Shown here piece by piece: positions 57,088 to 64,000 of a stretch of 64,000 nucleotides of DNA (the first letter of the stretch is position 1; every line of letters begins with the position of its first letter). The notes under the pieces are model-generated. The model made no database searches, was not told where the DNA came from, and saw only the letters and a list, made by a program, of their open reading frames with translations. The translations under genes were made by a program, and so were the position numbers. Source of the stretch: Enchytraeus crypticus (lineage: Eukaryota > Annelida > Clitellata > Enchytraeida > Enchytraeidae); assembly GCA_905160935.1 (NCBI GenBank), contig CAJHZI010000271.1:724501-788500 (forward strand), written 5' to 3'.

Positions 57088-60000
57088 GAGATTGAGAGAA
57101 GACTCACAAAGATAGTCGAGGCAGTATAAGGAAATATATATAGAAGGAGCAGAGAAGGGACTTAAGGTAAAGAAGACCGGGGGAGGAATGATAGGAGGAT
57201 AGAGAGTGAGATTTATGGTAAGAGAGACAGAGATGATTAGAAAGACAGAGAGAGAGAAAAGATAGGAAGGGCATAGAGAGAGAGAGAGAGCGAGAGAGAG
57301 AGAGAGAGGTAAGAAAGACAAGACAGAGATAGGTAAGATTGAAAGGCAGAAAAAGATTAAAAAAGAGGGAGGCAAGAAACGAAAACTGACAAGAAAAGAC
57401 AAGAAAAGCGAATCTAAATCGGAGATAGAGAGAAGGTAAGACAAGGAAAGAGAGGGGGAAAGAGAGAGAGAGAGGGTGAGGTAAGAAAGACAGAGTTAGG
57501 AAAGATAAGAGAGGCAGAGAGCAGAAAGTTATGAGAGCTGCAAGGCAAGAAAGACAGTTATAGGGGGTAGATAAGAGAGTGAGTGAGAGAGAGAGAGAAA
57601 GTGAGAGAGAGAGAGAGAGAGAGAGGTAACGGTAGATATATCGACAGCTCGAGTCACCGAATTTATCTGGATGAATTCCGTGACGGCATTAAGTCTGCTA
57701 GACGTAAATGTGTTAAATATCAATTGCAGTATAGACGTCATGATTGAAGTTCAGTCACGCTAAAACTTTATTGAATTTTATACTTTCATATCACTGAGTC
57801 TGAAAACTCACACCCAAAAATATCTTAATTATATAATCGTTCGTCAATCACTCATCATTGCATCAATCGTTCGTTAGTTCACACATTTATCAATTCATTT
57901 TTAGTTTATCAATTCATCAGTGGTTCATCTGTCACATATTTATCAATTCATTCTATTTCAGCGATATTTCTGTGATACAGCGGTCCATCAGTACATCATT
58001 CGTCATTTTAATCAATCATACACATTCTGCGAAATTTTATTTATACAATCTCTCCTATATTTATTCTGCTATACTAAATTTTGAATTTTATCATCAAAAA
58101 TTAGTACACATGTACCTGTATATTGTACATATCAGTGCACATGTAATTGTCAGTGCAATGTTCTTGTATATTATCTGAACTAGTGAAAATTTAAGACTTT
58201 AACTCTGGCCTGGAAAACGATTTTTTTCAATCAATTCAATAATAATTTGTATTTAGCTTTCGACGACGGATTAACGGATTGACCGACCACTTCTTTAATA
58301 GTTGCCTCAAAGAATTGTTTCTGATTGCTGTAAAAAGCCCTAGTCCTTCGCGATTTCTACTATAATATATGTTATGTAATTCTTTTTAACACTTAAAATG
58401 TATAGTTTAAGCAGCCTACTATGCAATAAGCTATAAATTTTTATTAACTTATATCTGATAACTAATGTATAAGGTCTAGAATATTATTTTGTCTGAATAT
58501 ATTCAATAGAATCAAAACGTATGCACGGGTTGGTGTTGACTTTTGGCAACACTTTTTGGCTGATTCACGGGAAGTCGCAGGTTCCATTCCGAGTCAGAGC
58601 AGTCTCTAACAACAGACCTTGTTAAACATAATTGAACGTGACAGCTTTGATTTTAAGGGGCTTAGAATTAAGCTCACTGGCACATCGTTTATTTCAAAGA
58701 AAATTTGTGTACAAATATTATCGTACACTTAGTTTAGCCTAAAGAACAAGTCTCTCTCTCTGTCTTTATTGCCATATGGCAGGTCCACGACACGTAATTC
58801 TCCTGATAATGAGCCATCGCCTTAACAGGTTTACAACACAACTTGGCAAATGATATAAAATCGTTGAGTCTACTTATTTTATTTATTTATTTATTTGTAT
58901 TTATTAATTTGTTTATTTATTTACTTCTTTATTCCTCTTCTATTTATTCATGGCATATCTAAATGCTCGCTCTCTATCTCTCTCTTAGTGCACTGCCTAA
59001 TGGCAGGTCCGTGGTATATAACGCCTCTACTTATCTCTATCTTCTGCCTTCCTCTTCATGTCCCCATACGAGTGGATCTTTAGTTTATTTATAACGTCCC
59101 TTTTGTTATACCATTATTCTTGGGGGATTCTGCTTATGATGAGGTGGGCCCCCTATGCCTTCCTCAGCTTCGACTAACATTTACATTTGGGCAGGGGCGA
59201 CATTCCCTGAGAAAACAATCCTTTTTACCCATAATGCTCGTTATAACGCGATAAATACACTATAAGATGCTTTTTCATTGTCTTCTTAACGGTAGTGGTC
59301 TCGTATGAAATACGAGCAGCTTACGGTTGTTCTTTTCTCCTACCGGAAGTGAGAAGCTGGCTATGGATACTCAAATATTTTTCATTGTCTTCCGCAAAAC
59401 ACTTTTCCAGTCTGGTAGCTAGGAATGTTCTGCGTGAGCTAATGTTAAAGGGACGCGGTGGAGCGGTATTTGCTTAGTTTGGTTTATGAGAGATAGCGAG
59501 CAAATTGCTATCAAGTGGGAACCTCACGATTGCCACATTACTCAACGCTGCTCGCAGAGCACGTGACTTCATTGCACGTGTGTTCTGCCTACAACTGCAG
59601 AAAAAGATTTATAAAAGACCCAGTTATTCTACAGACATCGGTAATATGGGCCTGTGGTTTATTGTCTGGATACGATATTGATATAAAACAATCAAAAGGA
59701 AAAGAGATTTATTTATCTTATTAAAATATGTTAAATTTGGAAGACAAATTCATGTAGCTATAAGATAATGTATGCCTGTAGCTGCGAATCAACTGAAAGA
59801 AGTTTAGCTGCGTCCCGCTAAACGTGGTGCGTAGGTTTCCAGACTCAACAAAATGCGAATCAATTAATATGTTTTCGATTAGTTCTTTTAATTCATTATT
59901 TTTGAATGCTCTAATATACTTAATTTCTGATTTTGTTTTCAATGTACGTTGACATGAGTCAAAACATGACATAGTTCAAGTTTAACAGTTGTATATCCCA

Positions 60001-63000
60001 TTTGATAGTGAACTGGCTTAGTGAACAAGATGCCACTGATTTTAAACTCTAATTGTAATCTCGCAAATATATTTCCTGTTGCCCCGTGTGTGCTCGGGTG
60101 TGGTTGGACCATTGCAGAATAGAGCAACCGCAAACAATCTGCCGCGTGTACGTAAGAAACGACTAAAGGCAGGAGCTGAGGATGGCAAGAGGGGACCCAC
60201 CATGAAATATTTTCCCACAGGATTAAATGGTAATTAATCCACCTAACTGAGGAAGGCAACGGAAAACCACCTCAGAAGTCATATTTTTATAAAGCTATAG
60301 GCTACATAAGGTATGGATAAGGCATAGACTTTGTGAAGGGATTAACTTGTTGATCTAAGGAGTGCTCTTATGGAGCGAGAAAGAAGACTTTGAGTATGAA
60401 TATGTGCCTTGAACCTACCACTTGGCAGTGCACTGAAGAGAAGAAGAAAGAGAGATATTTCCTGTATTATAGAAGCAGAGATAGGGAATTGAGTGATGAT
60501 ATGATGTAGGGCAGAGAAGATTTGAGACAGTCTGTTCTAGTCCCGACCCTAGTTAAACTGTGATTCAAGGCAAGGTGATGATGATGATTATCATAGAGGT
60601 AGAGAAAGTTAAATGTGAATTGAAGTATTCTTTATGGCACAGTGTTACAGAATTAGTGGTACGAAACTTACTGAACTTTTGCCAGTAAGCTTTTCTATAC
60701 TTGTTTATGTAACGGCATCACAGTACCAGAATGGCACAGAAGCAGAATTAGATATAACTAAAGTCTCTGATCTTCTGCTACTTTAGTATAAGTTGACTTA
60801 AGCAGCTTAACTCTGAGACATGAGTTGATTGATGGAACAAAGTCTCACATCCAACGTCGCATATATTTCAATTCTCAGAACATTATATTTTACAGTATTA
60901 CAATCTTCCAGTCTTATATGAAAATACGAATTGTTTAGCTTTATGATTTATGCTTTATGATGAGACTTTGTGACCTCTCCAACTCTTCTTCCTATATGTA
61001 TTACGAAATAGGAAGAAGAGTTCGATAGGACATACTCTATGGGGAAAGTCTATTAAAAGAGGTCATAGAAGGTAGAAAAAGAGGCAGGGGCAGGCCGAGA
61101 TTAGGTATGATAGATGATTTAAAGACCCACGCATAAATGGAAATAAAGAGGAAAGCGTAAAACAGAGAAGAGTGGAGGCGTTATATACCATGGACCTGCC
61201 AGTGGGAAGTGCACTAAGAGAGAGAGATGATTTATTTTAAACGTGTTCTCTCTTGTAGTTTGTGGCTCATCCTAACTGTCAACAACATCTAACGAGCATC
61301 TGGTACGGACCTGAGATGGGCTTCATGCAGTCTCTCTCTGCATGGAAGAAGATCATCATGTGGTTTATATGTATTCCACTCGTTCCCATCTTCTGCTTCG
61401 TCTACCTCATCTTTCCTAACAGCAAGGTCAGTACTAGTTCCAACGTTAGTTACCAATATTGAAAGCTAAAGCTAATGTTAGCGTCTGTTTACTCACTCGA
61501 AGAGATGGCAGTGACGAGCGAGCACAGAATTAATTTTTATTAGGAAAGATAATAACCAGCAGAAAAAAGAATATTTATTTAAGAGTTTGTTAAAATTGAA
61601 TAGGCTGCAGGTAATGTGTTGTTCTTCAGAATCTTCATAAGAGCAAGTGCCAAAATAATCATACGCTGGAATCCTTCTGTGCACGCAGAATGTCGCGGAC
61701 CTTTTAGATTTGAAACTCTGGCTGAAGATCTGAGAGGGATTCGTATAAGAATTAGTCGATTAAGAGGCTAAACGAATTATGGAAAAATGAGGTATAAATA
61801 CGTGTGGCAATGTGGAAACAAGTTTTTAGCTTTGAGTACAGCCCTATTGAGCTTCTTACAGTTCGTACTTGTTAAATTACTGTTCGTTTAATATTTGTAA
61901 CGGCAGCTCGAGTGTGTCGAGTCGTCTTAAAGAGAAACCTTGATTGTGCTTCTGAACCTTGACGTCGAAAACATTACAACCTAAATAAATTTTTAAAATA
62001 TAAAAGAAGAAGGAAATTCCAAAAAAGAAAGAAGTTGAATATAGCTAGAATGCACTAAGACATTCAAATGGACGTTATCTCATGAAAGCTTCAAGCAGAT
62101 TGCTGCGTGTAGGCAAGTTGACGGTGGAGTAAGAGAGGAAGGCCGCGACTCTACCGTTATATCTTGATTCTACTTAAACCTATAGGCTTAGTTCTGAGCG
62201 CTATGTGTATCCTTATTTATTTCTTCCACCCACTTCCTTCGATCACTACTTCTTTAAAGAATGTTCTCTATCCGGAAGTCATAGACGAGCTGTGAAGGTC
62301 AATAGGTTAAGATTAAAGAAAAAATAAGAGGAGCGCCAATATATATTTTTATTCAAAACTCTCTCGTATAGTACACTGCCCTTTGGCAGCTCTATATCCT
62401 CATAAATTCCTTCCACATAAATATATTGTCTGCTTTTCTCTTCACTTCAACATATTAATTAGCTATCAAATCGTCCAGCTTCGCAATTCTAGGCCTTCCC
62501 AAGTATTTACCTTCCTGTAACATTTTCCGTTTCAGTTCTTGGCTATTGATGGTCAAATGGGGGATTGACTGATGGATGATATGATGTAGGACAGAGAGGA
62601 TTTGAGACAGTCTATTCGTATCTCGACCCTAGTTAAACTGGGATTCAAGGTAAGATGATGACGATTGATGATGATAGTTCTTTGGATAGGCGAATTGATT
62701 AATTGATTGATTAATTGATTATGCTTACAGCTAGGTCACGCACTGCGATGCCCAGCCTTCAAGTTCATCACGCACACTCTCTCTAACCTCTCATTCCTCA
62801 TTCTGCTCACCGCTGCGACGTTTCGCCTCTACGACAAGACCTACCCCACGACCGTCCCTCAAGATCTCATGAGATACGACCCTGTCCAGTACGAGGAGAG
62901 GGTCGATAACCTCCTCCGTAACACCTTCAGGCCTATGCAGCTGCTCATGACCAACGTTCAACTCTGTCTCGTCTTCTATATACTCGGTTCGCTTCGTTTA

Positions 63001-64000
63001 TTCTTCTAGTTACTTATGATTTAACAGTATATGGTATACATGTACAGGGTGGTCCAGAATAAATGACACTACCTTGAAGGCTAATAATTTTAACAATTTT
63101 TTTTCGATTTCCTTACTTGCTTGCTCATATATGTAGATTGACAACTAATATAAAAAGTAATCACTCTCGATTTTCGAGGCACAGTTAGCCTGGAAGAACT
63201 CTGTCTGGTGGAGATGTCACATCTAGTATCAGTGGCACGAGTCTGATCTCACAGTCGATATAGATATGAAACAGAACAGTATTTTACAGTCAGGAATGTA
63301 GTTATAGTTCAAAGTTATGCACACAATGATTTTAAAAGCTTTTATAATGATAATAATATTCACATTGAATGTACACAATATTTGTGTACACATTTAAGAA
63401 TGATGTAGACATAATATCAATAGATACATACATTATTTCTGTACACATTTAGGAATGATGTGGACGGAATGTAAATAGATATACACATTATTTGTGTACA
63501 CATTTAGGAATTAGATAGACATAATATTTACAATATTTCTAATACATGAAGGAATGATGTGTACAGAATGTAAACAGATATATACATTATTTGTGTACAC
63601 ATTTAGGAATTAGGTAGACTTAATATCAATAGATGCATACAGTATTTCTGTACACATTTAGGAATGATATGGACGGAATTCAAACAGATATACACATTTT
63701 GTGTGTACACATTAGTAATGATATAGACATAATATCAACTTACAATATTTCCGTACACTTGTAGGAATGATGTGGACGGAATGTAAACAGATGTACACAT
63801 CAGGCCTCAGGGTCTATCTACTAGACAACTACAATTGGATCGACTTCATCGTGCTGTCTCTTTACCTCTCCTCGTACGTGCTCAGATTCCTGGTGGAGCA
63901 CCGGGTCAGGCAGGCTGATCTCTACTTCAACGGGACGGCCCGGGCCCGTCAGGCCCTACTCGACCGTAACTTCTTCCTCTTCAACTCCATCGTGAACGAG
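46607..64000 (+). CDS. TRPC: TRPC-type cation channel gene, exons 1-7 (3' end beyond window)
   Basis: This is the gene-level entry. Joining seven exons gives about 520 residues with no stop. TRPC channels are tetrameric, calcium-permeable plasma-membrane channels opened downstream of phospholipase C, for example in sensory and neuronal cells. Seen here: N-terminal ankyrin repeats (about residues 30-160), the zinc motif H-x3-C-x-C-x2-C at 175-184, the TRP_2-type conserved region with INAYRALASP-like sequence (LNAYRALASPAYMALSSPDP), linker helices, a pre-S1 hydrophobic elbow (about 331-352), S1 (about 374-388), S2 (about 425-445), S3 (about 466-485) and an NGT sequon at 497 between S3 and S4. 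S4, the pore and the TRP box lie outside the window. Introns 1-5 are phase 0 and intron 6 is phase 1. All are GT-AG. Whether it corresponds to fly trp, trpl or trp-gamma, or to vertebrate TRPC4/5, cannot be decided by eye. Confidence 0.95.
46679..47710 (+). other. TRPC intron 1
   Basis: AT-rich, 1032 bp. A GAGAGAGACATATGTTTATT repeat (family uncertain, also near 37.03 kb) begins at about 47005. No exon-like frame is seen; the ORF at 47158-47397 lacks a recognisable domain. Confidence 0.7.
47711..47968 (+). CDS. TRPC: TRPC coding exon 2 (first ankyrin repeats)
   Basis: 86 codons, phase 0 at both ends. The acceptor is GATGTCGTAG|TTAACT and the donor AAG|GTGAGT, a near-consensus site. It encodes LTDEERVYLNAAALGDAPIV, a first ankyrin helix pair, then INCADYMGRSALHLAVDSEN, which has the ankyrin signature G-R-S-A-L-H-L-A, then IELLLDR and IEEALLHAISKGATKIVK, the start of a further repeat. 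This arrangement is typical of the TRPC N-terminal ankyrin domain, which lies in the cytoplasm and packs against neighbouring subunits. The exon is more GC-rich than the AT-rich intron around it. Upstream, ATTAAATGAAATGTT occurs twice within about 70 bp of the acceptor. Confidence 0.95.
48062..49400 (-). mobile_element. GC-rich insertion with minus-strand ORF, LTR-element-like
   Basis: A GC-rich block inside AT-rich intron 2. The minus-strand ORF at 48062-48559 (165 residues) is hydrophilic, rich in Ser, Glu and Arg, and without known motifs. Upstream on that strand lie three copies of a roughly 25-bp motif (GCCTGGGTCGAGTTCGTCTC type, between 48831 and 48940) and a TATATAAAGC box near 49265. 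This order (TATA, untranslated leader, hydrophilic ORF) recalls an LTR followed by the start of gag. I see no pol and no paired LTR, so it is a fragment, or another kind of element. Confidence 0.4.
49590..49677. repeat. (TA)n microsatellite
   Basis: Two TA tracts separated by CCGGGG. Confidence 0.95.
50108..50210. repeat. (TA)n then (TG)n microsatellite
   Basis: TA tract, short CACACATT break, TA tract, then a (GT)n run of about 24 bp. Confidence 0.95.
50661..51053 (+). CDS. TRPC: TRPC coding exon 3 (ankyrin end, zinc site, TRP_2 region)
   Basis: 131 codons, phase 0 at both ends, acceptor AATATTTCAG|GTG, donor AAG|GTAGTT. It continues the ankyrin domain (VIIEHPNYMA; TPLILAAQYNNHEIIQMFL), then has H-P-I-S-C-Q-C-A-D-C, an exact H-x3-C-x-C-x2-C arrangement. 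In TRPC4/5 structures these four residues bind zinc. Next is the TRPC-specific stretch with SRLNAYRALASPAYMALSSP, then DPIMSTFELRQEMKKLAQVE and KEFK, the beginning of the linker-helix (TRP_2) region. It joins exon 4 as KEFK-NEYLGLVEQC, as in animal TRPC proteins. Codon use is clearly GC-richer than the flanking introns. Right after the donor comes a reverse family A SINE (51095-51215). Confidence 0.97.
51095..51215 (-). repeat. tRNA-derived SINE, family A, in intron 3
   Basis: Minus strand: CCATTGCCACATGTCGGTAA, GAAATTCAACCGCGGATCAG, TATGTATGGGGTTCTAATCC, TAGACTCGCTCGTCACTGAC, GAGTGAGAAAATTGACGCTA. It starts about 40 bp after the exon 3 donor. Confidence 0.8.
51770..52310. repeat. Irregular TTCTATTCTATTGAACG-type repeat in intron 3
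   Basis: Many diverged copies of a roughly 20-30 bp theme (GAACGTTCTATT, TCTATTCTATTGAACG, CACAGACCGTTCT). It runs directly into the exon 4 decoy acceptors. Confidence 0.8.
52312..52402 (+). pseudogene. Two decoy copies of the exon 4 acceptor and exon start
   Basis: 52312-52340 and 52374-52402 each repeat the first 29 nt of exon 4 after an AG (52310-52311 and 52372-52373). Both have TAT where exon 4 has TAC, so they are more like each other than like the exon; copy 1 also has CTGATG for CTGGTG. Each is followed by (ATTG)n sequence. After GAGCAG both read TGA. Confidence 0.95.
52447..52623 (+). CDS. TRPC: TRPC coding exon 4 (linker helices)
   Basis: 59 codons, phase 0. The acceptor is CATTGACAG|AACGAG and the donor AAG|GTTTGT. 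It encodes NEYLGLVEQCMNFACELMDL, CRGTQEVEAVL, then SHDPLARLKRAIEYEEKK, matching the helical linker between the ankyrin domain and the membrane part of TRPC channels. The donor is weaker than consensus (T at +3). The first 29 nt of the exon and its acceptor AG are repeated twice just upstream, at 52312-52340 and 52374-52402. In both decoys the sequence after GAGCAG is TGA, so use of either would truncate the protein nine codons in. The third, complete copy is therefore taken as the real exon. Confidence 0.95.
52676..52745 (+). mobile_element. CR1-like LINE 3' end
   Basis: GTTGGGGACGTCCCTGACAT, CATCCCTGGACGAGGAAACG, GACGTTAAACTTTTATTATT, (ATT)n. Nearly identical to the end of the 24.5-kb CR1 copy, so probably a recent severely 5'-truncated insertion. 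Confidence 0.9.
53520..53665. repeat. Degenerate GATAATGAT repeat
   Basis: GATAATGATGTTGATAACTG-type units, about 140 bp. Confidence 0.85.
54017..55520. mobile_element. Inverted-repeat DNA element, copy 2 (opposite orientation)
   Basis: TIRs GAGATGGGAAT and ATTCCCATCTC, flanked by TA at 54015-54016 and 55521-55522. It is colinear, in reverse, with the 15838-17298 copy: CCGAACCCGAACCGAACC-type subterminal runs at both ends, the LINE RT fragment at about 54380-54520, and an AT-rich core. The length of 1504 bp versus 1461 bp reflects small indels. Lies in TRPC intron 4. Confidence 0.88.
56255..56535 (+). repeat. Family D element with long (GAT)n tail
   Basis: GTGCTGTGTCCGGGCTGCTG, CGGTGAACACTTAGGCTCCA, GAAATTGCTACAG, AGTATCCCGACTCTTTCTGG, GATTCAATGAAAG, then about 60 bp of pure GAT repeats. 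Confidence 0.75.
57055..57632. repeat. GA-rich tract
   Basis: Long impure GA/GAAA/GGA sequence with purer (GA)n runs at 57057-57090, 57278-57308 and 57590-57628. Confidence 0.9.
58748..58830 (-). mobile_element. (GA)n-tailed LINE/family C end, diverged
   Basis: Read on +: AGTCTCTCTCTCTGTCTTTA, TTGCCATATGGCAGGTCCAC, GACACGTAATTCTCC. Confidence 0.6.
58974..59255 (-). repeat. Family C short element, near full length
   Basis: Read on +: TCTCTCTTAGTGCACTGCCT, AATGGCAGGTCCGTGGTATA, TAACGCCTCTACTTATCTCT, CCATACGAGTGGATCTTTAG, GGGGGATTCTGCTTATGATG, AGGTGGGCCCCCTATGCCTT, GGGCAGGGGCGACATTCCCT, GAGAAAACAATCCTTTTTAC. Same order as the + copies at 15.0 and 36.3 kb, reversed. Confidence 0.85.
60060..60265. 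repeat. Possible SINE-like repeat
   Basis: GTAAGAAACGACTAAAGGCA and AACTGAGGAAGGCAACGGAA, AACCACCTC recall widespread invertebrate repeats, and the block is GC-richer than its surroundings. No second full copy is present in this window. Confidence 0.35.
60380..60590 (+). repeat. Family C/LINE tail followed by family D fragment
   Basis: 60395-60455: TGTGCCTTGAACCTACCACT, TGGCAGTGCACTGAAGAGAA. 60480-60590: GAGTGATGATATGATGTAGG, GACAGTCTGTTCTAGTCCCG, ACCCTAGTTAAACTGTGATT, CAAGGCAAGGTGATGATGAT. The same family D layout recurs at 62.56-62.67 kb. Confidence 0.65.
61000..61228 (+). mobile_element. (GA)n-tailed LINE 3' end, just before exon 5
   Basis: TACGAAATAGGAAGAAGAGT, GTCTATTAAAAGAGGTCATA, AAAAAGAGGCAGGGGCAGGC, GAAGAGTGGAGGCGTTATAT, ACCATGGACCTGCCAGTGGG, AAGTGCACTAAGAGAGAGAG. 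Matches 2803-3045 of the first LINE. It ends about 30 bp before the exon 5 acceptor. Confidence 0.9.
61259..61426 (+). CDS. TRPC: TRPC coding exon 5 (pre-S1 region)
   Basis: 56 codons, phase 0. The acceptor is CTCTCTTGTAG|TTTGTG, the donor AAG|GTCAGT. It follows an 8.6-kb intron. It encodes FVAHPNCQQHLTSIWYGPEM, matching the conserved TRPC motif in which FVAHPN and W-Y precede the membrane domain, then a hydrophobic segment from about KKIIMWFICIPLVPIFCFVY to LIF, the pre-S1 elbow that enters the membrane from the cytoplasmic side. The exon ends PNSK and joins LGHALRCPAFKFITHT. A truncated (GA)n-tailed LINE ends only about 30 bp upstream of the acceptor, so most of the sequence between LINE and exon is the pyrimidine tract. 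Confidence 0.96.
61470..61530 (-). repeat. SINE family A tail fragment
   Basis: Minus strand: GCTCGCTCGTCACTGCCATC, TCTTCGAGTGAGTAAACAGA, CGCTAACATTAGCTTTA. Confidence 0.7.
62363..62530 (-). mobile_element. (GA)n-tailed LINE 3' end, reverse
   Basis: Read on +: CTCTCGTATAGTACACTGCC, CTTTGGCAGCTCTATATCCT, AATCGTCCAGCTTCGCAATT, CTAGGCCTTCCCAAGTATTT. Diverged form of the 2.88-3.04 kb sequence, reversed. Confidence 0.6.
62555..62675 (+). repeat. Family D element with (ATG)n tail
   Basis: GGGGGATTGACTGATGGATG, ATATGATGTAGGACAGAGAG, GACAGTCTATTCGTATCTCG, ACCCTAGTTAAACTGGGATT, CAAGGTAAGATGATGACG. Confidence 0.75.
62731..62986 (+). CDS. TRPC: TRPC coding exon 6 (S1, first extracellular loop, S2)
   Basis: 256 nt, 85 codons plus one base, so it ends in phase 1. 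The acceptor is ATGCTTACAG|CTAGGT. The donor is CTCG|GTTCGC, which is GT but otherwise poor. It encodes LGHALRCPAFKFITHTLSNL, S1 (SFLILLTAATFRLY), an extracellular loop rich in charged residues (DKTYPTTVPQDLMRYDPVQY, then EERVDNLLRNTFRP) and the first part of S2 (MQLLMTNVQLCLVFYIL). The split Gly codon (G|GA) joins exon 7 as YIL-G-MMWTECKQMY, reproducing the TRPC pattern of S2 followed by W-x-E-x-K-Q. A GATT-rich tract, with AATTGATTGATTAATTG, lies directly before the acceptor. Confidence 0.94.
63380..63764 (+). repeat. Alternating array of decoy exon 7 acceptors in intron 6
   Basis: Units in order: B1 63380-63434, A1 63435-63489, B2 63490-63534, A2 63535-63588, B3 63589-63643, A3 63644-63698, B4 63699-63746, A4 from 63747, which runs into exon 7. 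A units contain TTTAGGAATGATGTGGACGG then AATGTAAA-AGATATACAC; B units contain TTTAGGAATTAGRTAGAC then ATAATATCAATAG. Most units have a pyrimidine-poor but AG-bearing acceptor-like TACACATTTAG. Confidence 0.95.
63765..64000 (+). CDS. TRPC: TRPC coding exon 7 (end of S2, S3; cut by window edge)
   Basis: Starts with GA completing the Gly codon of exon 6, after acceptor TACACTTGTAG. It reads MMWTECKQMYTSGLRVYLLD, then NYNWIDFIVLSLYLSSYVLR (S3), FLVEHRVRQADLYF, an NGT sequon (residue about 497, expected extracellular between S3 and S4) and ARARQALLDRNFFLFNSIVNE at the edge, where S4 begins. The exon continues past 64000, since no donor is seen. Its first ~38 nt and acceptor match three A-type units of the intronic array at 63380-63746. 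Those copies acquire stops (TAG) within their reading frames, whereas only this copy continues into conserved TRPC sequence, so it is the genuine exon. Confidence 0.95.

Larger units (their letters stand above)
52624..61258 (+). other. TRPC intron 4 (8.6 kb, repeat-filled)
   Basis: Contents in order: CR1 tail 52676-52745; degenerate GATAAT repeat 53525-53660; inverted-repeat element 54017-55520; family D element 56255-56535; GA-rich tract 57055-57630; TCAATTCATT-rich stretch 57850-57960; (TTTA)n about 58870-58920; family C copies 58748-59255; SINE-like repeat 60060-60265; family D 60480-60590; LINE end 61000-61228. I see no further exon. Confidence 0.75.
61427..62730 (+). other. TRPC intron 5
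   Basis: 1304 bp. It holds a truncated reverse family A SINE (61470-61530), a reverse (GA)n-tailed LINE end (62363-62530), a family D element (62555-62675) and a GATT-rich tract before exon 6. Confidence 0.75.

Noticed and set aside
63380..63764. CRISPR-like regularly spaced repeats
   Set aside because: Alternating A and B units are both repeated and related to each other; the last unit is exon sequence.

Overview
The window is nuclear DNA of an animal. It is AT-rich (by eye), intron-bearing and very repeat-dense. The only confident host gene is a TRPC-type cation channel on the + strand. Its first seven coding exons lie between about 46.6 kb and the right edge, and the gene runs out of the window in the S3-S4 region. 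The gene alone does not fix the phylum. A spiralian (for example a mollusc) or another marine invertebrate is a reasonable guess, because TRPC genes of this form and CR1-like LINEs carrying a 2A-like peptide are known from such animals. This is inference.

Layout. 0-46 kb is intergenic and has no convincing gene, apart from one weak candidate exon near 5.8 kb. It is filled with mobile elements and tandem arrays. These include a 5'-truncated LINE ending in a (GA)n tail (2.0-3.05 kb), two decayed LINEs of another group on the minus strand (6.5-7.3 and 18.7-19.4 kb), a nearly complete but dead CR1/L2-like LINE with a 2A-like motif (24.5-28 kb, minus), and an RTE-like LINE (43.3-44.3 kb, minus) inserted into a minisatellite. 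Four short interspersed families recur: (A) a tRNA-derived SINE whose 3' end matches the CR1 3' end; (B) a second tRNA-like SINE; (C) a roughly 270-bp element sharing the (GA)n-tailed 3' end of the first LINE; (D) an element ending in (ATG)n. Minisatellites with units of 12, 16, 19, 21, 22, 27 and 32 bp are spread through the region.

46.6-64 kb is the TRPC locus: exons 46607-46678, 47711-47968, 50661-51053, 52447-52623, 61259-61426, 62731-62986 and 63765 to beyond 64000. Spliced, they give an open frame of about 520 residues: ankyrin repeats, a His-Cys3 zinc site, the TRP_2 region, the pre-S1 elbow, and S1 to S3. All introns are GT-AG. They carry copies of the same repeat families, a GC-rich insert with a minus-strand ORF, and a 1.5-kb inverted-repeat element whose sister copy lies at 15.8-17.3 kb in the opposite orientation.

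The most unusual observations concern this gene's splice acceptors. The exon 4 acceptor plus 29 nt of coding sequence is present three times in tandem; the two upstream copies run into a stop. The exon 7 acceptor plus exon start is the last unit of an alternating two-type array of about 55-bp units filling the end of intron 6. Exon 1 begins directly after, and partly inside, a 27-bp minisatellite. Tandem duplication seems to have copied real 3' splice sites into decoy arrays. Also notable are the paired inverted-repeat elements that both carry a captured LINE reverse-transcriptase fragment, the 2A motif, and the shared 3' tails of SINEs and LINEs.
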